Shown here piece after piece: positions 27,201-36,483 of a stretch of DNA of 51,172 nucleotides. The position numbers and the translations under genes were made by a program. Numbering within the stretch: position 1 is the stretch's first letter; each line of letters starts with the position of its first letter. This DNA is from Bacteroidia bacterium (lineage in GTDB: Bacteria > Bacteroidota > Bacteroidia > 2-12-FULL-35-15). Below the pieces are notes generated by a model. That model ran no database searches. It saw nothing but the letters and a program-made list of their open reading frames with translations, and was not told where the DNA came from. The stretch is from contig JAGVJJ010000037.1 of the NCBI GenBank assembly GCA_020051175.1, positions 1-51,172 on the forward strand, written 5' to 3'.

Positions 27201-28087
27201 GACAAGGTGGCCGGGACTAAACCGCGTGTAAGCATTTCCGGAACGTAAATCGATTTCCAGCCTTTTGCGTGCAGTTGCATTGCAGTATGCATGTCTTCTG
27301 AAAGTCCTGCCGCATGCCCTCCTATAGAATCCAAGGCCTTTCTCCTGAATGTGCAGTTGGCACCAATAGCCTGAACAGTACCATAGGAGTTCATGCACAT
27401 CATCATCGGCCCGTAAAAATGATAGGTTTGCTCTGCCGCGCCACGTGCAATGAAGCTCTCGTCCTGGTTTCCATACCCTTGTACGCATTGCACAAAGCCG
27501 ATGCTTTCATCTTCGAAATAAGGCAATACACGATCCAAAAATTCAGGTACCGGTACATGGTCGGGATCCAGAATAAGGCATATTTCGCCTGTGGCCTTTA
27601 GCAGCGCGTTGTTTATATTACCAGCCTTCGCATTCGTTTTTTCAATACGCGTTACGTGAATAATACCAAGTTCCTCACATACTTTTTTTAGTTCCGTATC
27701 ATCTCCTTCATCGCAAAGATAGCTGGTGTGCGGGTAGTGTATAGCCTGCATTGCACGCAGTGTGCGGATTATCATTTCTTTTGGTTCACCCGGACAGGCG
27801 GTGGTGAGTATATCAACGGTCCATTGTTTTTTTGATACAGGCATTTTCGGAACACTCGGGCTCCAGTAGTGGTACCATTCATGGATCATTTTTATGAGCT
27901 TGAATGACAATGCAAATGTAAGCAGCCAGTACAATGCACTGTAGCCAATATGGTCAGGGTTGATGAACCAGTAAGTAAACAGCAGCATACAGGCTATACC
28001 ACAACAAATCAAAATCCGGATAATCGTTATCTCAGATTTCTGCGGTGGCGCAGCCCTTATAATACCATCGGTTTCGTTCGTAATCAT
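24224..28087 (-). CDS. GT2 glycosyltransferase fused to GH26-like and GH2/GH5-like domains
   Basis: The 1287-residue protein starts with two spans (about 20-65) and a processive GT2 domain (about 88-320). Visible motifs are DEGDD (126-130), the DxD D174-P-D176, SEDMHT (263-268) and QQLKW (301-305), a QxxRW variant. Spans follow to about 565. A GH26-like barrel (about 575-815; KFTDWIGVSCLNYG, KKPIMITQFGS) comes next, where the usual acid/base position is Ile678 and the nucleophile position is Gln775, so it looks inactive. A GH2/GH5-like barrel (about 850-1180) has intact glutamates Glu998 (SLGNESWG) and Glu1097 (LVSEFGPNGYW). A beta-sandwich ends the protein. The GT part should make a beta-linked glycan inside the membrane and the outer domains should bind and cut or transfer it. 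The product is unknown. The gene leads a two-gene unit with the interrupted transferase. Confidence 0.85.
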   Translation of the reverse strand: MITNETDGIIRAAPPQKSEITIIRILICCGIACMLLFTYWFINPDHIGYSALYWLLTFALSFKLIKMIHEWYHYWSPSVPKMPVSKKQWTVDILTTACPGEPKEMIIRTLRAMQAIHYPHTSYLCDEGDDTELKKVCEELGIIHVTRIEKTNAKAGNINNALLKATGEICLILDPDHVPVPEFLDRVLPYFEDESIGFVQCVQGYGNQDESFIARGAAEQTYHFYGPMMMCMNSYGTVQAIGANCTFRRKALDSIGGHAAGLSEDMHTAMQLHAKGWKSIYVPEMLTRGLVPATLSGYYKQQLKWSRGTFELLFRTYPKLYKNFTWRQKIHYFTIPLYFLFGLINLIDIVIPILALALAEAPWEINIEHFGMFFLPLCALSMVIRLYAQRWLLEQHERGFHFAGGILRTATWWIFLIGFIYTIFNIKVPYIPTPKEDEHQNYVALSVPNFLILLTTTLFVIYGLSIDWTPYSIAMAGYSLLTASMLGFTVIMSQQKTLFTISAACKKIPTVYTITNFTVSLFNKSQQVAYHFLKSGAIVLLLSVSIVFLSYSNLEEKNVANDAIASKELGSFYLGTTLASEEIEESKIRLTEQMIGVNFNVISFQQEWQKESEEPFALQTMNVIRKRGAIPFIEWYPDANSTKELWKNLKSGEYSSYLKKCATFFRSYKDPIFISFKITASNNEKQPSEDFINSWQYLYTFFNHTGVSNLTWVWCPTDAQQQSFYPGEKFTDWIGVSCLNYGSKKSSKEYYSFTDIYEPVRKNYGQLKKPIMITQFGSVKGCDQALWYNEGFEYIQNKYPEIRSIVIFNNVKKFEFITDSVTSLFEADFALEGITSEIVGTQFKSDNFMVKSFAGVSKKFNTPDYNYKSKFIKGEPGKFELLINKQPYYIKGIAYNTAHDWRDGNMPLTRRQVVKDFQRIKEMGANTIRRYGTGIYDKNILNISEEYGLNVLYGFWFDPKIDYYADSTKVEEYIKEVEESVIQYRNYPSVIAWSLGNESWGLLKHKYAKPYLVKVRESYVQLIEHLAQRIHALDPTRPVLTCMEHEEHQLPGEIATFRDDAPSIDVIGINSYYKEQISTLNHVTWQFDSLRPYLVSEFGPNGYWDPNYNKTSKQDIIEETDAEKANWYKEQWTNYVEAYKGNNIGGIAYCWHDRMEGSYTWFGITDYKGRVKPSYYALMEVWTNKKGNNFEQYSIVGPSQIEAGKTYTFSVVNKKGTTDNKVYEWRLLKDEYLKQIDNIELTENPYTVQVQIPKEPSKYRLYVFVTDKENGRVTTSSTPIQVSQRKL

Positions 28088-28346
28088 ATTGTCATCATTA
28101 CACTGTTTTGTTTGATATTAAAGCTCAGGTATACACATCTTCGGATCGTCAAAAGTAATTTGGCTCGCAGGCCTTGTTTTTTGTATTCGATAAAACAAAG
28201 TATTTGTAGGCTAAGTGTAAGTGTAATGAGTGTAGAAAAGGGACAGGTGTTTTTATTCCAGCTTAAGGTGTTGTCGTTTTGGCATCTGTATAAATTTTCC
28301 CGGACTTTTAACAATTTATCTTCCGGGAATTCAGTTTCTTTGTACT

Positions 28347-29174
28347 ATGTTATTATTCACCTCATCACTTAATTCGGGTAGCAATGGAAATTGCTATTAT
28401 GTTGGCGATCATGCCAGTGCTGTTTTGGTGGATGTAGGTATTTCTTGCCGCGAAGTAGAAAAGCGGATGGCACGTTTAAAGCTGCCAATGTCAAGGGTAA
28501 AAGCCATCTTCATCTCCCACGAGCACACCGATCATATAAAAGGGGTGGAAGTGCTTTCAAAAAAATACCGGTTGCCTGTTTATATTACGCCATCCACCCT
28601 GCGCAGTAGCCGTTTGGAACTGGAGGAGGAGCTCATTCGGCCTTTCCTGGCCGGAAAGCCTGTTGCAATAGGCGAACTGTCGGTTACTGGTTTCAAAAAA
28701 TTTCACGATGCCTCTGAGCCACATAGCTTTATAGTAGAGAGGAAAGGGATAAAGGTGGGCGTTTTTACTGATATTGGTATGCCTTGTGAGCAGGTGGTTC
28801 ATTACTTTAAACAATGCCATGCTGCATTCCTGGAAGCTAATTACGATGAGCAAATGCTGGAGGAAGGGCATTACCCTTATTATTTGAAAAAGCGGATTAG
28901 TGGGGATAAGGGCCATTTGTCAAACACGCAGGCATTGAGTCTATTTACCCAGCACAAACCCGAGTTCATGAGCCATTTGTTTTTGTCGCATCTGTCAAAA
29001 GAAAACAATTCCCCACACATGGTGCAGGAACTGTTTGCGCAGCGTGCAGGCCGGACTTCAGTTATCGTAGCCTCAAGATATATGGAAACTGAAGTGTTTG
29101 GCATTGGTAATGATTTTGTAATCACAAAGCCTAAAATCCTGACCTCCAGGCACTCTCAGTTGTCCTTGTTTTAA
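28347..29174 (+). CDS. MBL-fold metallo-hydrolase (YycJ/WalJ-like)
   Basis: The 275-residue cytoplasmic protein begins FTSSLNSGSNGNCYYVG, as YycJ-type proteins do, and carries the zinc motif SHEHTDH (His58, His60, Asp62, His63), with further ligand histidines in KFHDASEP and HLFLSHLSKENN. YycJ/WalJ proteins are metallo-beta-lactamase-fold nucleases or phosphodiesterases linked in Gram-positive bacteria to DNA repair and cell-wall signalling; the Bacteroidota members are less studied. It diverges from the GT2 fusion gene with 259 bases between, a space that must hold both promoters. No coding sequence is evident in that space. Confidence 0.85.
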   Translation: MLLFTSSLNSGSNGNCYYVGDHASAVLVDVGISCREVEKRMARLKLPMSRVKAIFISHEHTDHIKGVEVLSKKYRLPVYITPSTLRSSRLELEEELIRPFLAGKPVAIGELSVTGFKKFHDASEPHSFIVERKGIKVGVFTDIGMPCEQVVHYFKQCHAAFLEANYDEQMLEEGHYPYYLKKRISGDKGHLSNTQALSLFTQHKPEFMSHLFLSHLSKENNSPHMVQELFAQRAGRTSVIVASRYMETEVFGIGNDFVITKPKILTSRHSQLSLF

Positions 29175-29266
29175 TTTCAGGAGGCTTCGCACTTTAAGTT
29201 TTTTTGTTAGTACATTGGTCTAAATTAGTATGTAGTAGTCAACACGCTTTCTTTAATTTTATTACA

Positions 29267-29797
29267 ATGAATAAACAGGAAATTATTCAAGGCTTAACCA
29301 AAAACCACAACGATTTTATTTCACTCATTGAAAAACTGGATGACAAACAGTTTATGTTTGCACCCACTTCGAAGTGGACTGCAGGACAGCAATTAGACCA
29401 TATTTATCGTTCTGTTTCACCGGTATTGATGGCATTCAGGCTTCCGGCATTTGTCCCTTCACTTTTGTTTGGTAAAGCAAACCGGCCTTCCAGAGGGTAT
29501 GACGAGCTTATCCAAAAGTACCACTCCAAGCTTGCCGGTGGCGGTGCTGCATCGGGCCGCTTTGTACCAAAAGCAGTTCTGCTTCACCAGAAAAAAAGGT
29601 TAAACAGTGAACTTTTAAAAACCGTTTATGCTTTAGGAAAGCGGGTAGAAAGATGTTCTGAAGAAAAGCTGGATAAATATATTTTGCCTCATCCCTTGCT
29701 TGGAAAACTTACTTTCCGCGAAATGCTTTATTTTACAATATACCATGTAGAGCACCATCACAAGCTTGTTATCAAAAATTTAGAAGGAATTAAGTAG
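29267..29797 (+). CDS. DinB-like four-helix-bundle protein
   Basis: Taken from the ATG at 29267 the protein has 176 residues. An upstream extension to 29204 lacks a ribosome-binding context and conserved residues. The pattern, KWTAGQQLDHIYRSV with a His near residue 46 and a C-terminal MLYFTIYHVEHHHKLV, is that of the DinB/YfiT metal-binding superfamily, where three histidines hold a divalent metal. Members include thiol-dependent S-transferases, but most have no known substrate. It stands alone between the MBL gene and an outer-membrane protein gene. Confidence 0.8.
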   Translation: MNKQEIIQGLTKNHNDFISLIEKLDDKQFMFAPTSKWTAGQQLDHIYRSVSPVLMAFRLPAFVPSLLFGKANRPSRGYDELIQKYHSKLAGGGAASGRFVPKAVLLHQKKRLNSELLKTVYALGKRVERCSEEKLDKYILPHPLLGKLTFREMLYFTIYHVEHHHKLVIKNLEGIK

Positions 29798-29910
29798 CGT
29801 CATTGTTTGATTGGCATGCCGGCAGTAAATTCTATTTTTACAAATTATTCCGTAAGCTTTAAATTCTGTTTTTTTTCCGTTCACAATAGTATTGGTTTCG
29901 GAGATAATGC

Positions 29911-29918
29911 TAAATTTG
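29911..29918 (+). promoter_or_regulatory. Candidate -7 box of the outer-membrane protein gene
   Basis: TAAATTTG matches TAnnTTTG and lies 42 bases before the ATG at 29961. Its presence argues against any start upstream of it. Confidence 0.4.
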
Positions 29919-29960
29919 GGTAAGGAAAATTGTCAGAACATTTACAGAAAACAACAGAAC

Positions 29961-30695
29961 ATGAAAAAAATTACCCTCATTTTAAGTTTATTTATTACCG
30001 CACACCTGGCAATGGCTCAGGGAGGATGGCTGGAGGCCGGTTTAAAAGGAGGCTATGGTGTAAACTTTCTGATAAATTCAAACTATTACAGCGATCATAG
30101 CTTTTCTCCAAAGCTTTCTTTTGGATATATGTTTGGTGGGAAAATTGGAATAAATTTTAATGAATCGCATGCCATTACCGTTGATGTTACTTCATCAGCG
30201 TTTGAACAAAAATACAATTACAGCAGGATTTCAGATAGCCCCCGGACGGTTTATTCCGGTGGAGTGAAATTTAATACGCTCGATTTTTTATTGATGTACC
30301 GCAAAGCTTCTGATGGAGGTTATATTGAGATTGGGCCACAATACTCAATGGTTTCAGGGGTGAAAATGAACGATGGAGGAATGTCCGCTACCCCTGCAAC
30401 CGATGCGGCTTCCAATATGGTAAAATCGTATTATGCTGCTGCATTTGGCTTTGGTGGCTATCTTGTGGGAACGGAAAATTTTCGTGTTACCATTGGTTTC
30501 AGGGCTACGTACGGATTAACGGACATTATCAGCAGCGTTGGAAAACAAAATGCATTTCCGGTTGGATATGCCTATCCATCTTATAAACCAACCAACCCGC
30601 TCACCGGCATGATGATCCTTGAATTGAATTACGATGTGGGTTATTTTGCACGTTCAAAGTGTAAAAAAAGAAAGTTGAGGTTCTTACTGTTTTAA
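29961..30695 (+). CDS. Outer-membrane beta-barrel protein
   Basis: The start at 29961 gives a clear signal peptide (MKKITLILSLFITAHLAMAQ, cleaved before Gly or Gln near residue 20) and a 244-residue product. The mature part alternates polar and aromatic residues as a small beta-barrel does (LEAGLKGGYGVNFLIN, GYMFGGKIGINFNE, VTIGFRATYGLTDII). It looks like the PorT-like/OMP_b-brl group common in Bacteroidota. The C-terminus is basic (SKCKKRKLRFLLF), which is unusual after the last strand. No specific function can be given. It lies 21 bases before the ammonia-lyase gene. Confidence 0.75.
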   Translation: MKKITLILSLFITAHLAMAQGGWLEAGLKGGYGVNFLINSNYYSDHSFSPKLSFGYMFGGKIGINFNESHAITVDVTSSAFEQKYNYSRISDSPRTVYSGGVKFNTLDFLLMYRKASDGGYIEIGPQYSMVSGVKMNDGGMSATPATDAASNMVKSYYAAAFGFGGYLVGTENFRVTIGFRATYGLTDIISSVGKQNAFPVGYAYPSYKPTNPLTGMMILELNYDVGYFARSKCKKRKLRFLLF

Positions 30696-30716
30696 CCTAT
30701 AATACTTCAGATTTTA

Positions 30717-31655
30717 ATGATACAGAAAACCGATCTGTCGGGATGCCACGCCCGTATTGCACCTTATATCCACCGCACTCCGGTTTTAACGTCATCCCAG
30801 CTGAATCAGCTTGTTGGTGCTGAGCTTTTTTTCAAATGTGAGAACTTTCAGCGTATCGGGGCGTTTAAAATGCGAGGTGCTGCTAATGCGGTCCTGCAGC
30901 TTACTGAAGAACAGAGAAAACGTGGTGTTGTAACACACTCTTCAGGTAATTTTGCCCAAGCCCTGGCCTTGGCTGCAAGGAATATTGGTGTTAAAGCCTA
31001 TATTGTAATGCCATCCAATGCCCCGAATGTTAAAAAAGATGCTGTAAAAGGCTATGGTGGCGAAGTGATTGAATGCGAACCCAATGTTATTGCGAGGGAA
31101 GCTGCAGCTAAAAAAGTGGAAACTGATAAAGGTGCGGTTTTTATTCACCCTTATGATAATAAAGATGTAATTATAGGGCAAGGCTCTGCCTGTATGGAAT
31201 TGTTGGAAGAACAATCCCTGCTGGATGCTGTGTTTACTCCCGTAGGTGGAGGCGGACTTATTTCCGGCACAGCGCTTGCAGCTCACTTTTTTGGTAAGCA
31301 ATGCCTCACTTATGGGGCTGAACCGGAGCAGGTAAATGATGCTTTCCGCTCGTTAAAAAGTGGTAAAATTGAAAGCAATGCTTCAACAAATACAATAGCT
31401 GATGGATTGAGGACCAATCTGGGCAATTTAAACTTTCCCATTATTCAGCAGCACGTAAAGGATATAATTACTGTGTCCGAAGAAGAAATAACTGCTGCTA
31501 TGAGGCTTATCTGGGAGCGAATGAAGATAGTTGTGGAGCCTTCAAGTGCTGTTGCTTTTGCTGCTGTATTGAAAGAAAAGGAGAAATTTAAATATAAAAA
31601 GGTAGGCATCATTCTTTCAGGTGGAAATGTTGATTTGGGCGCTTTGCCTTTTTAG
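30717..31655 (+). CDS. PLP-dependent threonine/serine ammonia-lyase or serine racemase
   Basis: The 312-residue fold-type II PLP enzyme has the Schiff-base Lys51 in GAFKMRGAANAV and the phosphate-binding glycine loop PVGGGGLISGTAL near residue 180. HSSGNFAQALALAA holds the cofactor's ring contact, and ILSGGNVDLGAL lies at the C-terminus. The absence of the C-terminal regulatory ACT domain separates it from biosynthetic IlvA and places it with catabolic threonine dehydratase, threo-3-hydroxyaspartate ammonia-lyase and serine racemase. Which reaction dominates cannot be told by eye. The stop is followed by a short spacer before the thioredoxin gene. Confidence 0.88.
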   Translation: MIQKTDLSGCHARIAPYIHRTPVLTSSQLNQLVGAELFFKCENFQRIGAFKMRGAANAVLQLTEEQRKRGVVTHSSGNFAQALALAARNIGVKAYIVMPSNAPNVKKDAVKGYGGEVIECEPNVIAREAAAKKVETDKGAVFIHPYDNKDVIIGQGSACMELLEEQSLLDAVFTPVGGGGLISGTALAAHFFGKQCLTYGAEPEQVNDAFRSLKSGKIESNASTNTIADGLRTNLGNLNFPIIQQHVKDIITVSEEEITAAMRLIWERMKIVVEPSSAVAFAAVLKEKEKFKYKKVGIILSGGNVDLGALPF

Positions 31656-31704
31656 TGCTTAGAAAAAATAAATTGGCTTACGAATAGTTTGTTTTATAAA
31701 GAAA

Positions 31705-33168
31705 ATGAGAAATCGCAGATTGTATTCTAAAATTTTAATCCCCGTTCTGGCGTTGGTTTTTCCGCTTCTGTTACAAGCGCAGCACAAAACAATCATTTCA
31801 GGTACAATTGAAAATGCATCCAAAGACTCGGTAGTGATTTCATTTGATAAAACTTATGTCGGAAAAAAGTTCTCTAAATTCATGGTGCCTGTCCAAAACA
31901 ATGAATTTACACTGGAGCTTCAGCTCGATAGGAACAGGATAATTGAATTCAGCTACCTCAACCAGACCATCCGGTTATACCTGGAACCTGAAGACAACTT
32001 GAATGTGAAATTCAAATCCGGCAGCCTGCCGGAAACAGTGATTTTCTCTGGCAAAGGCGCAGGCAACAATATTTTTTATAAAAAACTGAACGAACAGTTT
32101 AAAAACGATTTTACATCTTCTGTAATGGAAGAAAAAATGAAATCTCTTGGCGTGGATGAGTTTGAAATGCTGATTTTTGATAACAATAAAAAGCACGGAA
32201 AATTTTTAAATGAATATGCCGCCAAAGCGGATTTATCACCGAAGTTCATCGCATACATAGAAAAACATATCAAATACAATTACCTGCATCAGCTTTTGTC
32301 TTTCCCAATAGTAAATGCCAACAAGAGTACCGCTATTTTAACCGTTAGCCCATTGCCTCCTGTTATGGTGGAGGGTATCGATAAGAAAAAAGCAAGTGAC
32401 GAAGAAGCAATGATAAGTGATGCATACAGGGGCTATTTAACCCGCTTTGTGACCTACTTTGCATCCGAATTAAATGGCTTCAATAAGTTCAAGGATTTTA
32501 CACTTTCAGCAGAAAAAAAGTATGTGGTGGCCAGTGACTTCCTGAAAGGAGTTCCTTTTCTGTATTATCTCTCTAATTTTCTTCTGGAGATGGGCGAAAA
32601 GGTTAATCCTGAAACCGTAAAGCGCATTTATACAGAAATGGAAAAGGTGGACAAAACTGCTGAATATACCAGCATTGTAAAAGAGAACCTTGGTAAATGG
32701 ATGAAAACCAAGTTGCCAAAGGATAAGGATGGCAAGCTGGATATAGCATCATCTGAATTCAAGCTGATGGGGGTGGATGGCAAAGAGTTCAGTATAGCAG
32801 ATTTTAAAGGCAAGGTCGTATATGTTGATTTTTGGGCAAGTTGGTGTGGCCCTTGCAGGGAGCAGTTTCCGTATAGTAAAATACTTCATGAAAAATTCAG
32901 CGAAAAGCAGCTGAAAGAAATCGTGTTCCTCTATATCTCCATTGACAATACAGAGGAAATCTGGAAAAAGGCCTTAAGCACCTACAAGCTGGAAGGCGTT
33001 CATGGCTTATCACCGGGGGGCTGGAATTCGTTTGTGGCAAAGTATTATCAAATTAACAGTATCCCAAGATATTTGCTCATTGATAAAAAAGGCAATGTCG
33101 TTGACCCCAATGCCAAACGTCCCAGCGATGAAAATACATTTCAGGATATTCTGAATCTCCTGAATTAA
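31705..33168 (+). CDS. TlpA/ResA-like secreted thioredoxin-fold protein
   Basis: The 487 residues comprise a signal peptide (about 1-26, ending LLLQAQ), an N-terminal beta-rich domain resembling DUF4369 (about 27-120), a helical middle part, and a C-terminal thioredoxin-like domain (about 340-487). The active site is CGPC with Cys381 and Cys384 (FWASWCGPCREQFP), and the cis-Pro region is NSIPRYLLIDKKG. Such proteins are envelope disulfide reductases or oxidases in Bacteroidota. The start ATG is at 31705. It is probably transcribed with the ammonia-lyase gene 49 bases upstream, though no functional link is evident. Confidence 0.88.
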   Translation: MRNRRLYSKILIPVLALVFPLLLQAQHKTIISGTIENASKDSVVISFDKTYVGKKFSKFMVPVQNNEFTLELQLDRNRIIEFSYLNQTIRLYLEPEDNLNVKFKSGSLPETVIFSGKGAGNNIFYKKLNEQFKNDFTSSVMEEKMKSLGVDEFEMLIFDNNKKHGKFLNEYAAKADLSPKFIAYIEKHIKYNYLHQLLSFPIVNANKSTAILTVSPLPPVMVEGIDKKKASDEEAMISDAYRGYLTRFVTYFASELNGFNKFKDFTLSAEKKYVVASDFLKGVPFLYYLSNFLLEMGEKVNPETVKRIYTEMEKVDKTAEYTSIVKENLGKWMKTKLPKDKDGKLDIASSEFKLMGVDGKEFSIADFKGKVVYVDFWASWCGPCREQFPYSKILHEKFSEKQLKEIVFLYISIDNTEEIWKKALSTYKLEGVHGLSPGGWNSFVAKYYQINSIPRYLLIDKKGNVVDPNAKRPSDENTFQDILNLLN

Positions 33169-33470
33169 TTGGTTGAGCTGTGCGAGGTCAGTCTGTGCCA
33201 CCGCACGTTGTCGCTGAAGCTATAACGGCACGCAGTGAACTTGGTTTAAGACTGGGCTTGTTTTCTATCGCAAAACCAATTACTTCAATTTTGAAACACT
33301 TAAGTACGTAAAGCTGTTTCCCCAAAAATTTTGAACAACCTTCCTTTTTTGAATATAAATATCTGAAAGACAGTTGCTTGTGTTGTGAAAAAGTAAGGCT
33401 GCTTTTCCTTTAAGCACTTCCAAATGCCACTTTTTTTCAGTATATTTGCATTCCTTTTAAAAACCCTAAA
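33169..33470. other. Intergenic region upstream of gcvP
   Basis: This 302-base spacer holds the gcvP -7 box at its end. I see no other gene or strong hairpin in it. Confidence 0.5.
33441..33448 (+). promoter_or_regulatory. Candidate -7 box of gcvP
   Basis: TATATTTG matches TAnnTTTG and ends 22 bases before the gcvP start codon. The -33 region lacks a perfect TTTG. Confidence 0.45.
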
Positions 33471-36350
33471 ATGATTACTACTGATAAATTTGTAAACCGT
33501 CATAACGGTCCGCGTGAAAGTGAAGTGAAGGCCATGTTGAAAAAAATTGGCGCCAGCTCTGTTGATGAATTGATTGACCAGACAATACCTGCTGCAATCC
33601 GCTTAAAAAAGCCGCTGAACCTTCCTGCCGGCATGACAGAATATAATTACCACAAGCACTTGCGCGGCATTGCTGCGAAAAACAAAGTTTTCAAAACGTA
33701 TATCGGGCTTGGTTACTACAACACCATTGTTCCACCGGTTATTCAGCGGAATATACTTGAGAATCCGGGCTGGTATACAGCTTATACTCCTTACCAGGCC
33801 GAGATCGCTCAGGGCCGCCTGGAGGCGCTTCTGAATTTTCAGACCATGATTATGGATTTAACAGGGATGGAAATTGCAAATGCATCTCTTCTGGATGAAG
33901 CTACGGCTGCTGCCGAAGCAATGGCCATGCTGTTCAGCAACCGCTCCCGCGAAGCAGTAAAGGCAGGGGCAAACAAATTTTTTGTTTCCAATGAGTGTTA
34001 TCCTCAAACCATAGATTTGTTAAAAACACGTTCAACCCCATTGGGCATTGAGCTGGTAATTGGCGACTTTCATACCTTAACACTGGATACAGATATTTAT
34101 GGAGCATTGCTTCAGTATCCTACAGCCGATGGGAAGGTGCACGACTATGCTGATTTTGTGAAAAGAGCAAAAGCAAACGGAACAGCTATAGCTGTCGCTG
34201 CTGATGTATTAAGCCTTGTATTATTAACCCCTCCTGGCGAGTGGGGCGCTGATGTGGTTGTTGGTAATACACAGCGTTTTGGCGTGCCAATGGGCTATGG
34301 CGGCCCTCATGCAGCATTCTTTGCCTGTCGCGAAGAATACAAGCGTATTTTACCTGGCCGTATCATTGGTGTTTCCGTTGATGCGCAGGGTAACCCCGCA
34401 TTGCGTATGGCTTTGCAAACCCGCGAGCAGCACATCCGCAGGGACAAAGCTACCTCTAACATTTGTACTGCGCAGGCTTTACTGGCTATTATGGCCAGCA
34501 TGTATGCGGTATACCACGGACCGCAAGGTTTGAAAGGGATTGCACAGCAGGTACACCTGTCGGCAGTTACATTAGCGGGCGCACTGGAAAAATTGGGTTA
34601 TACGGTTGAAAAGGGTGCTTTTTTTGATACGTTAAAAATTACCGGTTCCTCTACTGCCCAGATAAAACAACTGGCTGAAGCTGCTGAAATCAATTTGCGA
34701 TATACGGACATGGCCATCACCGTTTCGGTTGACCAGACTACTGATGCTGCCGATTTGAATAAAATCATCGAAGTGTTTGCAGAAGCTGCAGGCAAAGAAG
34801 CAACCTTGATTACAGAGGAAATTATCTTCAAACAAAAAGCTGTAATCAATACTCGTAAATCGGAAATACTTTCTCATCCTGTTTTCAACTCTTTCCATTC
34901 TGAGTCGGAAATGATGCGTTATATCAAACGTCTTGAGAATAAGGATTTGTCACTGACGCATTCCATGATTTCGCTGGGGTCCTGCACCATGAAACTAAAT
35001 GCCGCTGCAGAGCTGATGCCAATCACCTGGCCGGAGTTTGCAAATATGCACCCATTTGTACCGGTTGACCAGGCGCTGGGCTATCAGGAAATGATTGAAA
35101 ACCTTGATAAATCATTAAGTGAAATTACAGGCTTTGCCAAAATGAGTTTCCAGCCCAACAGCGGTGCCCAGGGAGAATATGCCGGATTGCTGGTTATACA
35201 GGCTTACCACAAATCGCGCGGTGAAGGACACAGGAACATTGTGCTTATTCCTACGTCTGCTCATGGTACCAACCCTGCTACTGCTGCTATGTGCGGACTA
35301 AAAATTGTGTTGGTGAAATGCGATGAAAAAGGAAATATAGATGTAAATGACATGCGTGAAAAGGCAACGCTGCACAAAGATAACCTGGCCTGCCTGATGG
35401 TTACTTATCCGAGTACGCATGGGGTTTACGAAGAAAGTATTATTGAGATAACCAACATCATCCACGAAAACGGTGGTCAGGTGTACATGGACGGTGCCAA
35501 CATGAATGCCCAGGTGGGCTTAACCAGTCCGGGCAACATCGGAGCCGATGTATGCCACCTGAACCTTCATAAAACATTCGCAATCCCTCATGGTGGTGGC
35601 GGACCAGGTATGGGGCCTATCGGGGTTGCAAAACAACTGGTGCCTTTCTTGCCTTCTCATGCAGTGGTCAAAACCGGTGGTGAGCAGGGAATCCATGCCG
35701 TATCTGCCGCTCCTTTCGGTAGCGCTTTGATTCTCTTGATTTCTTATGGATACATTAAAATGCTGGGTGGGGAAGGCGTTACTGAAGCCACACGCACAGC
35801 AATCTTAAATGCCAACTACATCAAAGAATCGCTGAAGGGGCATTACCCTACGCTCTATAGCGGAAAAAATGGCCGCTGTGCCCACGAAATGATCCTGGAT
35901 TGCGTTGCCTTTAAACGCGAAGCAGGTGTTGAAGTAGGGGATATTGCAAAACGGTTGATGGACTATGGTTACCATGCTCCTACGGTTGCATTCCCGGTAC
36001 ACGATACCCTTATGGTAGAACCAACCGAAAGTGAATCAAAAGAAGAGCTGGACCGTTTCTGCTCGGCCATGATCAATATCCGGAAGGAGATTGACGAAAT
36101 TGCTGCCGGCACTGCAGATAAATTGGATAACGTAATTAAAAATGCTCCACATACAGCGAAAGCTGTAATTACTGATGACTGGAAACGCAGTTACTCCAGG
36201 GAAAAAGCTGTTTATCCTTTAAAATGGGTAAAGGACAACAAATTCTGGCCAAGTGTTGCACGTGTTGACAACGCACATGGTGACAGAAACCTGGTTTGTG
36301 CTTGTCCACCCATTGAATCTTATGCAGATGCTGAGCTTGTAAATGGTTGA
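33471..36350 (+). CDS. gcvP: Glycine dehydrogenase (decarboxylating), P protein
   Basis: The P protein of the glycine cleavage system decarboxylates glycine with PLP and passes the aminomethyl group to the lipoyl H protein. The 959-residue single chain combines the two halves that are separate subunits in some bacteria: N-terminal [13 protein letters not shown] and [36 protein letters not shown] sequence, and the C-terminal PLP half with [17 protein letters not shown] and the Schiff-base Lys701 in [19 protein letters not shown]. All signatures are intact. The T and H protein genes are not nearby. It has its own -7 box and is followed by about 130 bases before the next promoter-driven gene. 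Confidence 0.97.
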   Translation: MITTDKFVNRHNGPRESEVKAMLKKIGASSVDELIDQTIPAAIRLKKPLNLPAGMTEYNYHKHLRGIAAKNKVFKTYIGLGYYNTIVPPVIQRNILENPGWYTAYTPYQAEIAQGRLEALLNFQTMIMDLTGMEIANASLLDEATAAAEAMAMLFSNRSREAVKAGANKFFVSNECYPQTIDLLKTRSTPLGIELVIGDFHTLTLDTDIYGALLQYPTADGKVHDYADFVKRAKANGTAIAVAADVLSLVLLTPPGEWGADVVVGNTQRFGVPMGYGGPHAAFFACREEYKRILPGRIIGVSVDAQGNPALRMALQTREQHIRRDKATSNICTAQALLAIMASMYAVYHGPQGLKGIAQQVHLSAVTLAGALEKLGYTVEKGAFFDTLKITGSSTAQIKQLAEAAEINLRYTDMAITVSVDQTTDAADLNKIIEVFAEAAGKEATLITEEIIFKQKAVINTRKSEILSHPVFNSFHSESEMMRYIKRLENKDLSLTHSMISLGSCTMKLNAAAELMPITWPEFANMHPFVPVDQALGYQEMIENLDKSLSEITGFAKMSFQPNSGAQGEYAGLLVIQAYHKSRGEGHRNIVLIPTSAHGTNPATAAMCGLKIVLVKCDEKGNIDVNDMREKATLHKDNLACLMVTYPSTHGVYEESIIEITNIIHENGGQVYMDGANMNAQVGLTSPGNIGADVCHLNLHKTFAIPHGGGGPGMGPIGVAKQLVPFLPSHAVVKTGGEQGIHAVSAAPFGSALILLISYGYIKMLGGEGVTEATRTAILNANYIKESLKGHYPTLYSGKNGRCAHEMILDCVAFKREAGVEVGDIAKRLMDYGYHAPTVAFPVHDTLMVEPTESESKEELDRFCSAMINIRKEIDEIAAGTADKLDNVIKNAPHTAKAVITDDWKRSYSREKAVYPLKWVKDNKFWPSVARVDNAHGDRNLVCACPPIESYADAELVNG

Positions 36351-36397
36351 TTATCAGTTTATTCCATTGGTGTTGTTAGTAACTTTAGTGCGTAGGT

Positions 36398-36429
36398 TTT
36401 GGTATTTTCAAGTTCCATACCTATATTTG
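36398..36429 (+). promoter_or_regulatory. Bacteroidota promoter (TTTG-N20-TATATTTG)
   Basis: TTTG at 36398-36401 and TATATTTG at 36422-36429 with a 20-base spacer match the consensus well. The start codon of the secreted protein is 55 bases downstream. Confidence 0.65.
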
Positions 36430-36483
36430 CACCCTTGCTTTTAAAAATTGCAATAATTTAATAATAATAAAATAACGTTTAAG

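Noticed and set aside
27950..28372. 140-codon plus-strand frame covering the GT2 start and the following spacer
   Set aside because: It overlaps the conserved start of the GT2 fusion on the other strand and the MBL start; composition looks non-coding.
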